64,000 nt of DNA from Melieria omissa (lineage: Eukaryota > Arthropoda > Insecta > Diptera > Ulidiidae). Under the pieces are notes generated by a model. The model was not told the DNA's origin and did not search any database. It worked only from the letters and a program-made list of their open reading frames with translations. The position numbers were made by a program, and so were the translations under genes. Location: assembly GCA_963971225.1 (NCBI GenBank), contig OZ020267.1, positions 120,521,891-120,585,890 of the forward strand. The letters are read 5' to 3'. This document shows, in pieces, positions 51,301-59,805 of this stretch (position 1 is its first letter; each line of letters opens with the position of its first letter).

Positions 51301-54300
51301 ACTTCATAAACGAAATAAATGTGTTCAAAGCAAATTTAATTGCAAACGTTTATTATTCTTTGTGTTCACAATAAATTTTTAAACAAATTGTTTTGCATTT
51401 TTTTTTTCAATTTTAGGAGTATGTTCTATTGTATGGGTATATTTTTGAGTGCATAAAAATCCGTTCCCTACTAATGAGCATTTTAAGCCGTCGACCGGAA
51501 TGACCTTCAGGATGTCGGTACAAGCCTTTAAATGGCTTCTACGTTCTCAAAACGTCTTTGTTTCATTGGCAAATGCATTTGTTTGAAAATTTGAAAGTCG
51601 CTTGATGCCGCATCAGGCGAAAACGGAGAGTGATTGATGCTTAAAATTCGACTGTTAGTCCAAAAATCAGTCACAAGTGTCAATGGATGAAATGGCATCT
51701 CTCGATAACCAAATGTTCAGTCAAAATGAGATGAGATGCTTAAATACAATTTCAAGGATTTCAATGAAGATTTTAGCTAATCTTTGATGAATTACCGCAC
51801 AGTTTTGAGGGAATCTTCGGTCATAGATGATTTTAGTTGCCAACAGGTTGGTCATCATTTATGTCCTGACAATTCGTTTTTAAATCGCATGAACCCCCAT
51901 GAACTCTGCCACGGGATAAACGATCATCACCATAAACTTGGTTCATCAATTAAAATATTTCGGTTAAGCTTTCAATAATTTTGAGACAAAAGTTAGTATT
52001 AGCTCTTTGTTCGATGCTAATTTTTTACCGATGACACAAACATACTTTCACTTTAGACGCAATAGGTGCCAGTGAAATAAATTTCATGAAATCTACACTA
52101 AAAATCGGGGAAGAAATTTGATTTCTAATGCACTAAGTCACATATACATACGTGCCGCCACCACAAAAGCCCTGTTGAAAAAGTGCAGTTTACCTTAAAA
52201 AGCATGTAAATATTTTAATTGTAAAGATTTACATGTCCTGAACTAGTTATTGGTTTTTTGTAAGCCAGGCAAACCTGAAAGACAATTGGTTTGGTTTCAA
52301 AATGGAATTAATGAATCGATCTAAATTTTTAGGGCCTTTTGATTCTTATAGATCTCTGAAATAATACAAAATATCGATGAAGCAAAAACATTAAGGCTTG
52401 TCCACGAAATAACTTTTACATTTTCTATTATTAATAGCTACTAAATAAAATATTGAACTAATGTTTGTGTGAGTATATATTATCTCTTATAACTCAAAGT
52501 TTGTGATAATGTACAAATATTTTAAAGTTCAATTGGATTTCTTACAAATCTACGTATTTTTGCTTTCAATCCCCTCATCAAATGTTGCACACCAGATTTT
52601 CCAATTTTTTTGGCCATACTGTTCCACTTTTTTATAAAATCAATCTTTCCCTTAGCACGTTTTTTATATTTCAGTAAGTTTCGTTTCATTATTGCCCAAA
52701 ATCGTTCAACTGGCCGAAGCTGTGGGCAATTTGGAGGATTGTGATTTTTCTCAACAACACGGATCTTATTCCTTTGGTACCACTCTTTGACAATTTCTGC
52801 ATAGTGGACTGTTGCTAAGTCTGGCCAAAATAAAGGTGGAACAGCGTGCTCTCTGTACAATGGCAAAAGTCGTTTGTTGAGACATTCCTTCAAGTAAATT
52901 TTACTGTTAAGAGTGCCAGTTGTAACAAAAGGACGAGTGTATTTGCCACAGCTACATATGGCCTGCCAAACCATATACTTTTTACCATATTTGTCCATCC
53001 GTTTATACTTGAACCTTTTCATAACGCCACCCTTCAGGTATGCTGTGTAATGTCCTCGACCTGGAAGCTGTTTGAAATCTTCTTTGACATACGTTTCGTC
53101 ATCCATTAACACGCAGCCTTTAAAACGACACAGATCATTCGATAAAAGTTTTCGGGCTCGATTTCTGGCACGCTTTTCCACTTCGGAGTTACGATTTGGC
53201 ACTTTTTGAACAACGAAAGATTTGAGCTCGTAGTGTCTTTTAATTTTCGCAATGTATGATTTCGAAACTTCGAATTTTCGTGCCAAATCTCGTAAAGATT
53301 GGTTTGGATTTTTTTCCAGAGAAACTTTCACCTTACGACCTATATCTTTATAGACGAAACCTTTTTTTCGTCCGGCTCCGACGATACGGGATGTGGACAG
53401 GTCCTTCTTGTATTTAATTACCACATTTCTAGCTGTTGCGCTGGAAACTTTGGCTAGTCTTCCCAACAATGCGTACAAAGCCGTTGGATTTTCGAAAAAG
53501 TGGGCAATTATTTTTTGTCGAATTTTCTCTTCTTTAGATGCCATTTTGATTGAATCACTTTGAATTTCAAAATACAATTGACCACTAATAGCTGAAATTT
53601 GACAGATTCTGAAAAGCGAATTTTTTTTTTAGAAATCTCGGTGCTTACTATACTTTTTTTCGTTTTACATTGTAAAAGTTATTTCGTGGACAAGCCTTAA
53701 ATCACAAAACTTCATGTACACAATTTGAAATTTCTTACACTTTCTTGATTTCAGATAGAAAAGAATTTGCAGCTATTCAATTTTATTTGCGCACAAAACC
53801 ATTTTACATGCATAACCCTAAGGCGCATCTCATACCCCTCATTGCAGACGGATGCTTTCCATATCGATTGCTAGCACATAGTTGTATTTATAATCGTATA
53901 CTTACATGCATACATATTTACGTGAGGAGTAGGTGAGTTTTTCTCTTTTCAGACGACACCAGACTGTCTGTGTTCACTGCACGCGATCAAACTAAATGCC
54001 AACCACTATAAAAACTTATTTGGCCAAACTCAATGCTGGAAACCCCTATACTCTGGGAAAAAGGTGAAGACCAATTTTCGCAAGGCCTCTAAGAAATATC
54101 GCCTACAAGATCCATAGGGACCTATGGCGTTTTTAAAAGTAATTATTTTTTATTATATACGTTTTTGTCTAACTCTCTGTAGTAAAAAATACATAAATGT
54201 TTACTAAAAATTATACACGAAGCTTAGCCTTATGTAACCCTTCTTCTTCTTTTTCTTCTTCTTCTTCTTGACTGGCACGACAGCCCGATTACGAGACTAA

Positions 54301-57300
54301 GGCCTAGCTACCCGCAACCATCCATGTTGTACGTGTGAATTTTCTCAAGGTTGGAAGGGACCTACAGTTTTATGCCGATTCCGAACGGCGAGTTGGGAGC
54401 TTTTTCATAGGCAATTTTTATTCTTAGAGGTTTGCCATTTCCTGCTGAGCGGAAAAACACTACATGTAACACTACATTACATAATTACACGCCTTATGTG
54501 CAATATTTAAAAAGAGGTCCCTGGGGACCTTGTTGGGCTTTGGTCGTTTAAAAAATTGTCGGTTAAAACCGTCTTTACACCTTTATACGCATTTTCATTT
54601 TAAACCCAGTATCTATGTTTTGTCTTAAAGCTAATAAAGAAGAGGATAGCCAGTTCTAAGGTTAAAATGTTTTGTCAGGTCCTCATAAGCTATCACTAGT
54701 GTGCTTGTTCCTAGATCTTGCACCAACTTCATTGTGGACGAAAAAGTGTAAACAATTCAAAGGTTTCTCGTATACATAAGTATTTTCGACAAACGAACCA
54801 CGCATAGGTCAACATTTTAACAGTGTGTGCCGTAGTAGCCGATATAAATTGTAGCGAACACAGAGAAAGAAACTAGAAGCAATATGAACGATGCAAAAAT
54901 TTACATAAAGCGCCCGTCCACACCCAATGTAAATGAACTTGAAGCCATGACCATGAATAACTACAATAGTTGTTGTTTTTTGTTTTCATTATATTGACGC
55001 AATCATAGCACATTTGTTCTTACTGTGCGATCTGTTGCTAGTGTTGGCGGCGGTGCACTGGGTGTCAATGGAACAATAATTGACTGAGTACAAGTTGTAC
55101 GCCATCAAGTTTATCAAAACGACAACATAAATAATTGGTTTATACTCTCTCACTGACGCTCTGTTTCCGTTTCGTCGCCTCTTTACAATGCAGCCATTGA
55201 TGTGGTTGCGAACTGCCTTGGGCGGAATCGATGCACTGCAACGACAACCAACCACTTGCTATCTTATCAGCGCTTCGTCATGCATAATATGTTTACTTCG
55301 CTTAAAATTAGGATTTCCCAAGGATTACTTGCGAATGCTAGCAAATGCATTCGTACGTATGTTTGTGCCACTCCACACCGCCGCACACATCCACGCTGAT
55401 TGGTGGGAGTGATGCATATATTAAGTAATATAACTAACTACTTAATATATGTAGATATTACTTAAGGCCTCGAAATGAAAAATAGCCAAATAATTAAATT
55501 TTTGGCAAGAAATCGCCTGATGGCAATTCAAGTAACTTATTACTAGGGAACGGATTTTCATGTACTAAAAAAATGAAAAGAAAGCTTATAAAATTTAAAA
55601 ATATGCATCTAAAATTGGAAAGCAATGCAAACATTTTTTATACATTTATTGTAAACATAAAGAATACAATACTTACCAAAGAAATTAACAAAGTTTAACA
55701 ATTCGAATATTCTGTTTTAACATTAGAATATGTTGTGTTTATTTGGTGTCCCTACCATACGTGTACAAATTTACATGCACAACGTAGCTAGGATTTAGTC
55801 TCCTTATCGCCTGTCGAATTATGTGCATAGTTGTGCAGATAACTTAAAAGTAGGGTTCCAAAGTGGGACCTATTTAGATTAAAACAACACAAAATAAATA
55901 AAATAACAAGCAAAATATACAAAATACTAGCTAGGCCAAGCGGCTTTGCACGCAAGTTTTCTTGTCTCCCCCAATACAAATTCGTAACTCTTTGTCGACC
56001 GCGTCAGATTTTGATTAAAAAAAACATGTGTCTCATTATCTTTGATTTCAAGTGTTCAGTCACCAATTTAGAAGTCAAAAGGTCCATTAAACCATGTGTT
56101 TTCACATTTACTCTAAACAAATTCTTAACCCTTGATTTACAACAGTAGATTTCGATTACCAAAAAATGAAAAGCAAGTTTTAATTATTTCCCAATTAAAG
56201 GGCTTTTGCTAAGTTTGAAGTCAAAAGGCCCAATAAATCTTTTTTCTCCATACAAACTGTTAACTCATTGTTGACCCCGTTTTTTATTTGATTTGATTTT
56301 TTTAAAAAGTGGAAAACACGTCAAATTATTCCTCACTAAAAGTACTTTCACCAAGTTTGAAGTCAATCGGCCTATTAATTCCTGTTTTTTCACAAATTCT
56401 CCATACAAACTTTTAACCCGTCGCTAACACCGTCCGAATTTAACATTCGGGAAAATGAATAACATGTATCGAGTTATTTTACATTTGAAGTACTTTTACC
56501 AAGTTTAAAGTCAAAAGGCTTAAAAAATTTGTTTCTCCATACATAGATACTTTTAAGCCGCCGTTGGTCCAGTTAGATTTCGACTTTGAAAATAATAAGA
56601 AACAAGTATTTCAAGTATTTTTACAATTTATGAAGTCAATAGGCCCAGTTAAATTTTATTTTTCGAAGAATTATAAAATACGTGTCAAATTATTTTTTAT
56701 CTAGAGTATTTTCAGGAAGTTCGAAAGCAATATGTCTAAAAAATCACGTTTCTTCATACAACAACTTAACACATGTTTGGCCCGTTTAGACCAAGAATTT
56801 CAAAAAATCCCGTCTTAGCGGAGGTTCATTTTTCAAGATGTATCTACAGTTCATGTTTCATATTTGTAGCTTCAGCAGTTTGGGCTGGGCGATAATAAAT
56901 CAATCAGTCATTCAGTCAAGACAAACAATGTACTATATGTACATAAAAATGGAGGCGATACCACGCCCCTTGTCCAATGCTCACAACTTTCTCCTAGACG
57001 AATTGTGCGGAAAGTTCGTGCCAAGTTGTATTAATGTGGATTTACAGTTGGGTCATAAAAAATGTGCCACGCCACTTGTGCAACGCCGATTAAATCACAC
57101 CAGTACAATGACACATCTATGAAACGATGGTACACCAAATTTAAATGCTGTGCGGCTTACAGTTCCCAAGCTATTCCATATGAAATATTTGATTGGTATG
57201 GACGGTGCCACACCCCCTCGTTCAATACCCGCCTCATTCCCTCTATCGAAGGACATGACTAAATAGTAAGTTCGTACCAAATTTAATTGATGTGTGACTT

Positions 57301-58753
57301 TTGATGTGACTTGTTTTCCCGACTTTTCTTTTTCCTAAACCTTCGCATAGCAGTTACAAACAAACCCGCTGAAGGAAGTATCTAATTTGGTCCAATCGGA
57401 ACGGTCCAAGATTCATTTTTTATATATATAGATATATAAGTAGTGTTATATTTTAATTTCAGACTGACTTTATATGGTAATATGGGTAATGGTAATATGT
57501 TGCTTATGTTGTTTAAAGCGATACAACCATTTTTTAATGCACAACTTTGGTTTTAAGTAATAAGTAATACAACGACATTATCTACTTTTGAATGCCAGTG
57601 TATTGCATGTAAAAGTAATGTGCCCCAACACTGATGCAGACGCTCGCCAGAGTTTATTAGAGATATCAGAAAATGAACTGGAAAGGACGCGCAGCTGTTT
57701 ATGCTGCCTGCACCCGTCAGAGCCGTGTGCACTTTTGTACTTTTTTTATAAACCAATAACGTCAGTGAAATTCGAACGAATGTCTGCATGTGTGCAGTTT
57801 AATTGGCTTTCAATAAGAATTTTTGATCGTTTGCCACTCGAAGGTCATCAATAATTGTAGGTCAGCGCAACTCTTGTGAAACCCAATCTTTTATTTGACT
57901 TCTTCCCTTCTGCATAGTTAGTTTCTTTGTTTAAATATTTGCATTATGCGCCGTCACCAAGTGCGTTCAACTCAAACACATTTGTATGCACATATGTATA
58001 TAGTAGACAGCGTGTATCATATGAATTTATGCTGAAAAGGTAAGTTGAGCGTGGTGGGACTTTTGAGCTGCTTGTGGCTTTCCCTTCCCTGTCTGGCGAG
58101 CGGACACGATGAACGATGAAGGTCAGACATCAACGTCAAATGGTCAACCCCGAAAATTAAAATTTGGGGCGTGTGCACGATTGTAAACGCTGCCGTACCC
58201 ATCCATTCGTCTGTTGTGCGGCGCCTTTGCCTAGCATATGGACTGCAAGTACACATACAAGACAGCTGAGCGAGCGCTGGGCTAGGGCGGACAGAATGCA
58301 GCCGACTGCCGCACAGCGCGGCGCACGGGCGATCGAGTGTGATGAACCAAGATATCGACATGAGGACACCGCGAACTGCAGCAAAGTCGCTGCAACCGTT
58401 AGCCATACAAACTTCAAATAACAACAAACACGGTGGGCGGCCGTAATTGCATCTGCGTGTGCGAGTAGCTCTTATCACGGATATTTTCTAACCAAAACGC
58501 CCGCTGTGCACCAACGGCGGTTCTTTTTCAACGTCCGTAGAAGCCACTGCACTCTGGCCCTCCACAACATAACCGTTCAACGCTCATATTTACTTATCAC
58601 TCATGCATACTTCTTCATAAATACGTATGTATGCATTTACTTTTGTGCGCATCGTCACTTACCTTCACTGATACTCCTTCTGCCGCTTGCGATAAACACC
58701 ACAATGGCGGTAATTAGGACTTTTAATCCACAACTTGTTTTGACTGGCAACAT
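30358..58753 (-). CDS. Ret: Receptor tyrosine kinase Ret, nine coding exons
   Basis: Exons 58753-58663, 42867-42113, 36886-36721, 36645-36517, 36468-36066, 33575-32333, 31488-31348, 31278-31088 and 31021-30358 are phase-consistent (3783 nt, 1260 residues). Order: signal peptide; cadherin-like region beginning [12 protein letters not shown]; cysteine-rich region about 544-657 ([13 protein letters not shown] and ACPQDC, as in vertebrate RET); transmembrane helix about 715-735; tyrosine kinase with GEGEFGKV (801-808), K828 in [30 protein letters not shown] (both activation-loop tyrosines) and PVKWMAPESL. In vertebrates RET is the GDNF-family receptor; the fly gene is expressed in neural and gut-associated tissues. 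A lysine/arginine cluster, PRPKRKRKN, lies outside the membrane near residue 666. The 36468/36517 junction was chosen by phase and is the least certain. The 3' tail after the kinase is poorly conserved. Confidence 0.94.
31489..32332. other. Ret intron within the kinase domain (844 bp)
   Basis: It splits the kinase domain just before the VHRDLAARN catalytic loop. AT-rich, with no repeat or nested gene recognised. Confidence 0.7.
33927..34890 (+). mobile_element. Dispersed repeat with internal GCCACGCCCC units, copy A
   Basis: Nearly collinear with 39951-40980: both contain ATAATGAAATACGCGAGATG near the start and end with CACGAGAATTTTATATATAA. The body is 3-4 imperfect subrepeats of roughly 200-250 bp, each with GTGCCACGCCCCTTGTCCAA, a CAGTGTTGTACTACTTACA-like block and GGGTGGTGCCACGCCCC. 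No credible ORF. The class is unknown to me; similar GC-box-rich, protein-less repeats are common in insect genomes. Confidence 0.7.
35283..35720. repeat. Degenerate tandem array, about 125-150 bp monomer
   Basis: Three monomers each begin TTAACCCATTGTTGACCCTGT or a variant (about 35282, 35423 and 35568) followed by TTAGATTTCGATTTT-like sequence and a block resembling AAAAACATGTGT. It matches the longer array at 55980-56830, including the shared tail CTGTAGCTTCAG, after which a SINE begins. Confidence 0.6.
35728..36020 (-). mobile_element. tRNA-derived SINE, copy 1 (in a Ret intron)
   Basis: Read on minus, the head is AGCCGCCGTAGCTCAGCTGG, with a perfect pol III A box (TAGCTCAGCTGG). About 55 bp further is a near-consensus B box (GGTTCAAGACA). 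The body and tail (CTCCCAACTCGCC-like, then GGCTGTCGTGCCA) are shared with three other copies. The tRNA head lies 45 bp from the Ret splice donor at 36065/36066. Confidence 0.85.
36887..38232. other. Ret intron sequence, no recognised feature
   Basis: Part of the Ret intron 36887-42112. AT-rich with TACATA/ATATAT simple repeats and no gene-like ORF. Confidence 0.5.
38233..38908 (+). mobile_element. Nonautonomous Tigger/pogo-like DNA transposon, 676 bp
   Basis: Inverted ends CAGTGGACCCTCGGTTAACG (left) and the complement of CAGTGGACCCTCGGGTAACG (right), flanked by TA at 38231-38232 and 38909-38910. Subterminal CGCATAACGAAC repeats occur at both ends. At about 38462-38538 a short frame reads [19 protein letters not shown], a piece resembling the C-terminus of Tigger/jerky-type DDE proteins (TTLDSFL). 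The rest of the transposase is gone. The TIR style and TA duplication agree with the pogo/Tigger branch of Tc1/mariner. Confidence 0.75.
38909..39950. other. Ret intron sequence, no recognised feature
   Basis: Very AT-rich. An 89-codon minus ORF (38966-39235) is low-complexity K/L/F-rich and not gene-like. Confidence 0.5.
39951..40980 (+). mobile_element. Dispersed repeat with internal GCCACGCCCC units, copy B
   Basis: About 1.03 kb, starting CTAGCTGACCCCGCGAACTT and ending ATTTTATATATAAGATT, same orientation as copy A (33927-34890). The two differ by scattered substitutions and small indels. A SINE begins 10 bp after its end. Confidence 0.7.
40991..41284 (-). mobile_element. tRNA-derived SINE, copy 2 (in a Ret intron)
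   Basis: Same family as 35728-36020 and oriented the same way. The A-box region TAGCTCAGCTGG is intact and the B box GGTTCAAGACT is near consensus. The tail abuts the end of dispersed repeat copy B. Confidence 0.82.
41279..41336. repeat. Short tandem repeat, CAGCTATTTCTGTCA-type units
   Basis: Three to four copies of a 15-21 bp unit (TGACAGCTATTTCTG and variants) immediately beside the head of SINE copy 2. Confidence 0.7.
41340..42112. other. Ret intron sequence, no supported gene
   Basis: A 155-codon plus-strand ORF at 41495-41962 is rich in K/T/R and lacks family features. It lies antisense in the intron and I do not regard it as a gene. Confidence 0.5.
42868..43980. other. Ret intron 1, 3' part
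   Basis: No gene or recognisable mobile element before the Tc1-like element. Contains the acceptor for the signal-peptide exon at 42868. Confidence 0.5.
43983..45616 (-). mobile_element. Decayed Tc1-like transposon with long IR/DR termini
   Basis: About 232 bp inverted repeats (43983-44213 and 45384-45616) begin CACTCCGRGCCACCAGAATA. Each carries the GCCACCAGAATAGGTTCAC-type motif (variants such as GTCACCAGAATAGG) at its outer and inner edge, the IR/DR plan of Tc1-family elements. TA flanks both ends (43981-43982, 45617-45618). A minus-strand transposase relic starts [18 protein letters not shown] at about 45285. It shows [14 protein letters not shown] and [15 protein letters not shown], then in another frame [17 protein letters not shown], a DD34E arrangement. 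Two in-frame stops near 44815-44850 and a one-base frameshift after LERPP show it is dead. Confidence 0.88.
45618..48344. other. Ret intron 1 sequence, no supported gene
   Basis: AT-rich, with several 65-90 codon ORFs without family features (for example 46979-47315 on both strands). No repeat boundaries recognised. Confidence 0.45.
48345..48536 (-). pseudogene. Internally deleted mariner-like transposase relic
   Basis: On the minus strand an ATG at 48536 gives [19 protein letters not shown], resembling the N-terminal (E)YTxEE(R)xxIIK start of insect mariner-like transposases. About 80 bp later, in a shifted frame, comes [20 protein letters not shown] then GKSLVYVNK, the C-terminal catalytic block (family consensus VNWPPRSCDLTPLDFFLWG). 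The middle of the protein is missing. No terminal repeats were identified. Confidence 0.6.
48537..50966. other. Ret intron 1 sequence, no supported gene
   Basis: Includes a (TGTA/TACA)n-rich stretch around 49708-49760. Overlapping ORFs at 49503-49799 and 49714-50028 run through this simple repeat and are not credible genes. Confidence 0.45.
50967..51473. mobile_element. AT-rich MITE-like repeat with diverged inverted ends
   Basis: The left end AGTAGGGAGGGGATTTTCAC and the right end, inverted, AGTAGGGAACGGATTTTTATG bracket about 500 bp of very AT-rich, non-coding DNA. A related terminus, TAGGGAACGGATTTTCATG, occurs at about 55545, followed by similar AT-rich sequence. Confidence 0.4.
51474..52393. 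other. Ret intron 1 sequence, no recognised feature
   Basis: AT-rich, and no ORF with family resemblance. Confidence 0.45.
52394..53697 (-). mobile_element. Apparently intact DD37E-type Tc1/mariner transposon
   Basis: The 1304 bp element has perfect 27 bp terminal inverted repeats, AGGCTTGTCCACGAAATAAC plus CTTTTACA minus overlap (52394-52420 and 53671-53697). It is flanked by TA at 52392-52393 and 53698-53699. It contains one uninterrupted transposase gene. It lies in the first intron of Ret, in the sense orientation. Perfect ends plus an open frame indicate a young insertion. Confidence 0.92.
52522..53544 (-). CDS. Tc1/mariner-superfamily transposase (DD37E)
   Basis: An open frame of 340 residues starting [13 protein letters not shown]. 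An in-frame upstream ATG at 53577 would add 11 residues; the second ATG is preferred because it has an AAAATGG context. N-terminal half: paired helix-turn-helix DNA-binding region with [12 protein letters not shown] and [20 protein letters not shown]. Catalytic core: first D in VLMDDETYV, second D in [11 protein letters not shown], and E in [13 protein letters not shown], with 37 residues between the last two, hence DD37E. This spacing and the WPDLA..HYA signature match the ITmD37E group known from mosquitoes (from memory). A basic C-terminus ([13 protein letters not shown]) follows. No stops or frameshifts, so it could be active. Confidence 0.9.
   Translation of the reverse strand: MASKEEKIRQKIIAHFFENPTALYALLGRLAKVSSATARNVVIKYKKDLSTSRIVGAGRKKGFVYKDIGRKVKVSLEKNPNQSLRDLARKFEVSKSYIAKIKRHYELKSFVVQKVPNRNSEVEKRARNRARKLLSNDLCRFKGCVLMDDETYVKEDFKQLPGRGHYTAYLKGGVMKRFKYKRMDKYGKKYMVWQAICSCGKYTRPFVTTGTLNSKIYLKECLNKRLLPLYREHAVPPLFWPDLATVHYAEIVKEWYQRNKIRVVEKNHNPPNCPQLRPVERFWAIMKRNLLKYKKRAKGKIDFIKKWNSMAKKIGKSGVQHLMRGLKAKIRRFVRNPIEL
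53700..54237. other. Ret intron 1 sequence, no recognised feature
   Basis: It lies between the DD37E transposon and a microsatellite. Only a 63-codon ORF without family features. Confidence 0.45.
54238..54270. repeat. (CTT)n microsatellite
   Basis: An interrupted run of about 33 bp of CTT units ends exactly where SINE copy 3 starts. On the minus strand this is an (AAG)n tail following the 3' end of the SINE. Confidence 0.85.
54271..54453 (-). mobile_element. tRNA-derived SINE, copy 3, 5'-truncated
   Basis: It matches the tail and body of the other copies (GGCACGACAGCCCGATTACG, CCGATTCCGAACGGCGAGTT, CATTTCCTGCTGAG), then homology stops before the tRNA head. This is typical 5' truncation during target-primed reverse transcription. 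The adjoining (AAG)n may be its 3' tail. Confidence 0.82.
54454..55920. other. Ret intron 1 sequence, mostly unassigned
   Basis: No gene. A terminus related to the 50967-51473 repeat lies near 55545-55700. Confidence 0.45.
55924..57440 (+). mobile_element. Diverged composite copy C of the GCCACGCCCC repeat with a leading tandem array
   Basis: It begins TACTAGCTAGGCCAAGCGGC, compare CTAGCTGACCCCGCGAACTT of copy B. About seven degenerate monomers of roughly 120-130 bp follow (55985-56830; phrases such as TTAACCCTTGATTTACAAC, and AAGTTTGAAGTCAAAAGGCC), then the GTGCCACGCC block (57065) and an AT tail near 57420. It suggests the tandem array and the GCCACGCCCC units belong to one larger element. 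The boundaries are approximate. Confidence 0.55.
57441..58662. other. Ret intron 1, 5' end
   Basis: No gene recognised. An open stretch at 58157-58417 on minus has a hydrophobic start but no ATG in frame. Confidence 0.45.
58663..58753 (-). CDS. Ret: Ret exon 1: signal peptide exon
   Basis: On the minus strand an ATG at 58753 opens [11 protein letters not shown] followed by the hydrophobic core [13 protein letters not shown], then RRSISE. It ends in a strong donor GTGAAG|GTAAGTG in phase 1. The next Ret exon (acceptor TACTTACAG at 42868) needs exactly phase 1, giving SISE-A-LEVYF; vertebrate mature RET starts at the equivalent LGLYF. Length, phase, donor strength and position right before the mature N-terminus all agree. 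No transcript evidence was available. Confidence 0.8.
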
Positions 58754-59430
58754 GGCTGCAGTAGCAACGTACTTGCAGTAGCAACGGTGATGTGCGCCTG
58801 TCACTTGTCCGCTGCTGTTATTGTTATAGTGAAGTACTGTGTGATAGTTTTTATTGTTTGCCTGCTTGCTGATTACGTTGTTCTCTTGTATTGTATTGTG
58901 AGGTATAGGAACGTGTGTACAAGTGAATGGAATTCTTCACTTGTTGTTTGTGGTTTGTTATGCCTTGCCTTGTTTGTTATTTATTTATTTATTTATGTAC
59001 AATCGGTATTAATTTGTTTACACTTACGTTTCACTTCTTCTTTGTTGATTTTAATGTTTGCGTTGTATTTTCTTCAATTTTGAGATGTGTCTAGTTATTG
59101 TAAATATCTCTGTGTCTCCTATCACGCAGCAGCACCTACACATGCACACACTTTCGTACTGTGGCATAACAACGGCAAATTTTCATTCATTTACGTTGCC
59201 TTCTTGTAACAGTTACTAACAAATTCAGATGAAGTAAATATTTGTCTGATTACATTTTTATGATTTTAGCCTAAAACGAAACGTTAATTTTCATTTGACT
59301 CGAAAACCACGTCTCTGGTTCAAGTTTCATACACCAAAAATGTCCATAAAATAACAATTTGAAAATTTCCAGTGCATGAATTGCAAAAATTCTAATAACT
59401 AAAACATTCTAGAAGAATATTTTATCAAAG
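58754..59430. promoter_or_regulatory. Probable Ret 5' UTR and promoter region
   Basis: Sequence directly upstream (higher coordinates) of the Ret signal-peptide ATG. The transcription start cannot be placed from sequence; no strong TATA or initiator was identified. The call is positional only. Confidence 0.35.
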
Positions 59431-59445
59431 TATGAGGCAGCGGTC

Positions 59446-59790
59446 TGGCAGCCGCCGTGGCTCAGTTGGTTAGTGCGCGGTCCAACGAGCCGCATGCAGA
59501 GCGACGCAAGATCGAATACTGCATGTAGTAACACCTAAAAAAATAACGGGAAACTCGTTTTCTCTTTCGGTGGCTGTCCTCTCAGCTGGAAATGGCAAAC
59601 CTCTGAGAGTAAAAATTGCCGAGTAAAAATTGCCTATGAAAAAGCTCCCAACCTGCCGTTCGGAACCGGCATAAAACTGTAGGTCCCTTCCACCCGCGTA
59701 CAAAATTCACACGCACAACACGGGTGGCTGCGGGAAGCTAGGCCTTAGTCTCGCGTAAGCGGGCTGTCGTGCCAATCAATTATTAATTAT
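59446..59790 (+). mobile_element. tRNA-derived SINE, copy 4, full length with 15 bp target duplication
   Basis: Bracketed by exact copies of TATGAGGCAGCGGTC at 59431-59445 and 59791-59805. The head GCCGCCGTGGCTCAGTTGG holds a consensus A box; the B-box region (AGATCGAATACT) is decayed. The body and the end GGCTGTCGTGCCAATCAATT match the other copies, followed by an ATTATTAATTATT tail. It is about 345 bp and the most complete copy. The duplication indicates LINE-mediated insertion. Confidence 0.92.
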
Positions 59791-59805
59791 TATGAGGCAG
59801 CGGTC

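Noticed and set aside
58157..58417. Minus-strand open frame with a hydrophobic start ([13 protein letters not shown]), considered as the Ret signal peptide
   Set aside because: It begins at TTG with no ATG before the upstream stop. The exon at 58663-58753 fits in start codon, splice phase and position.
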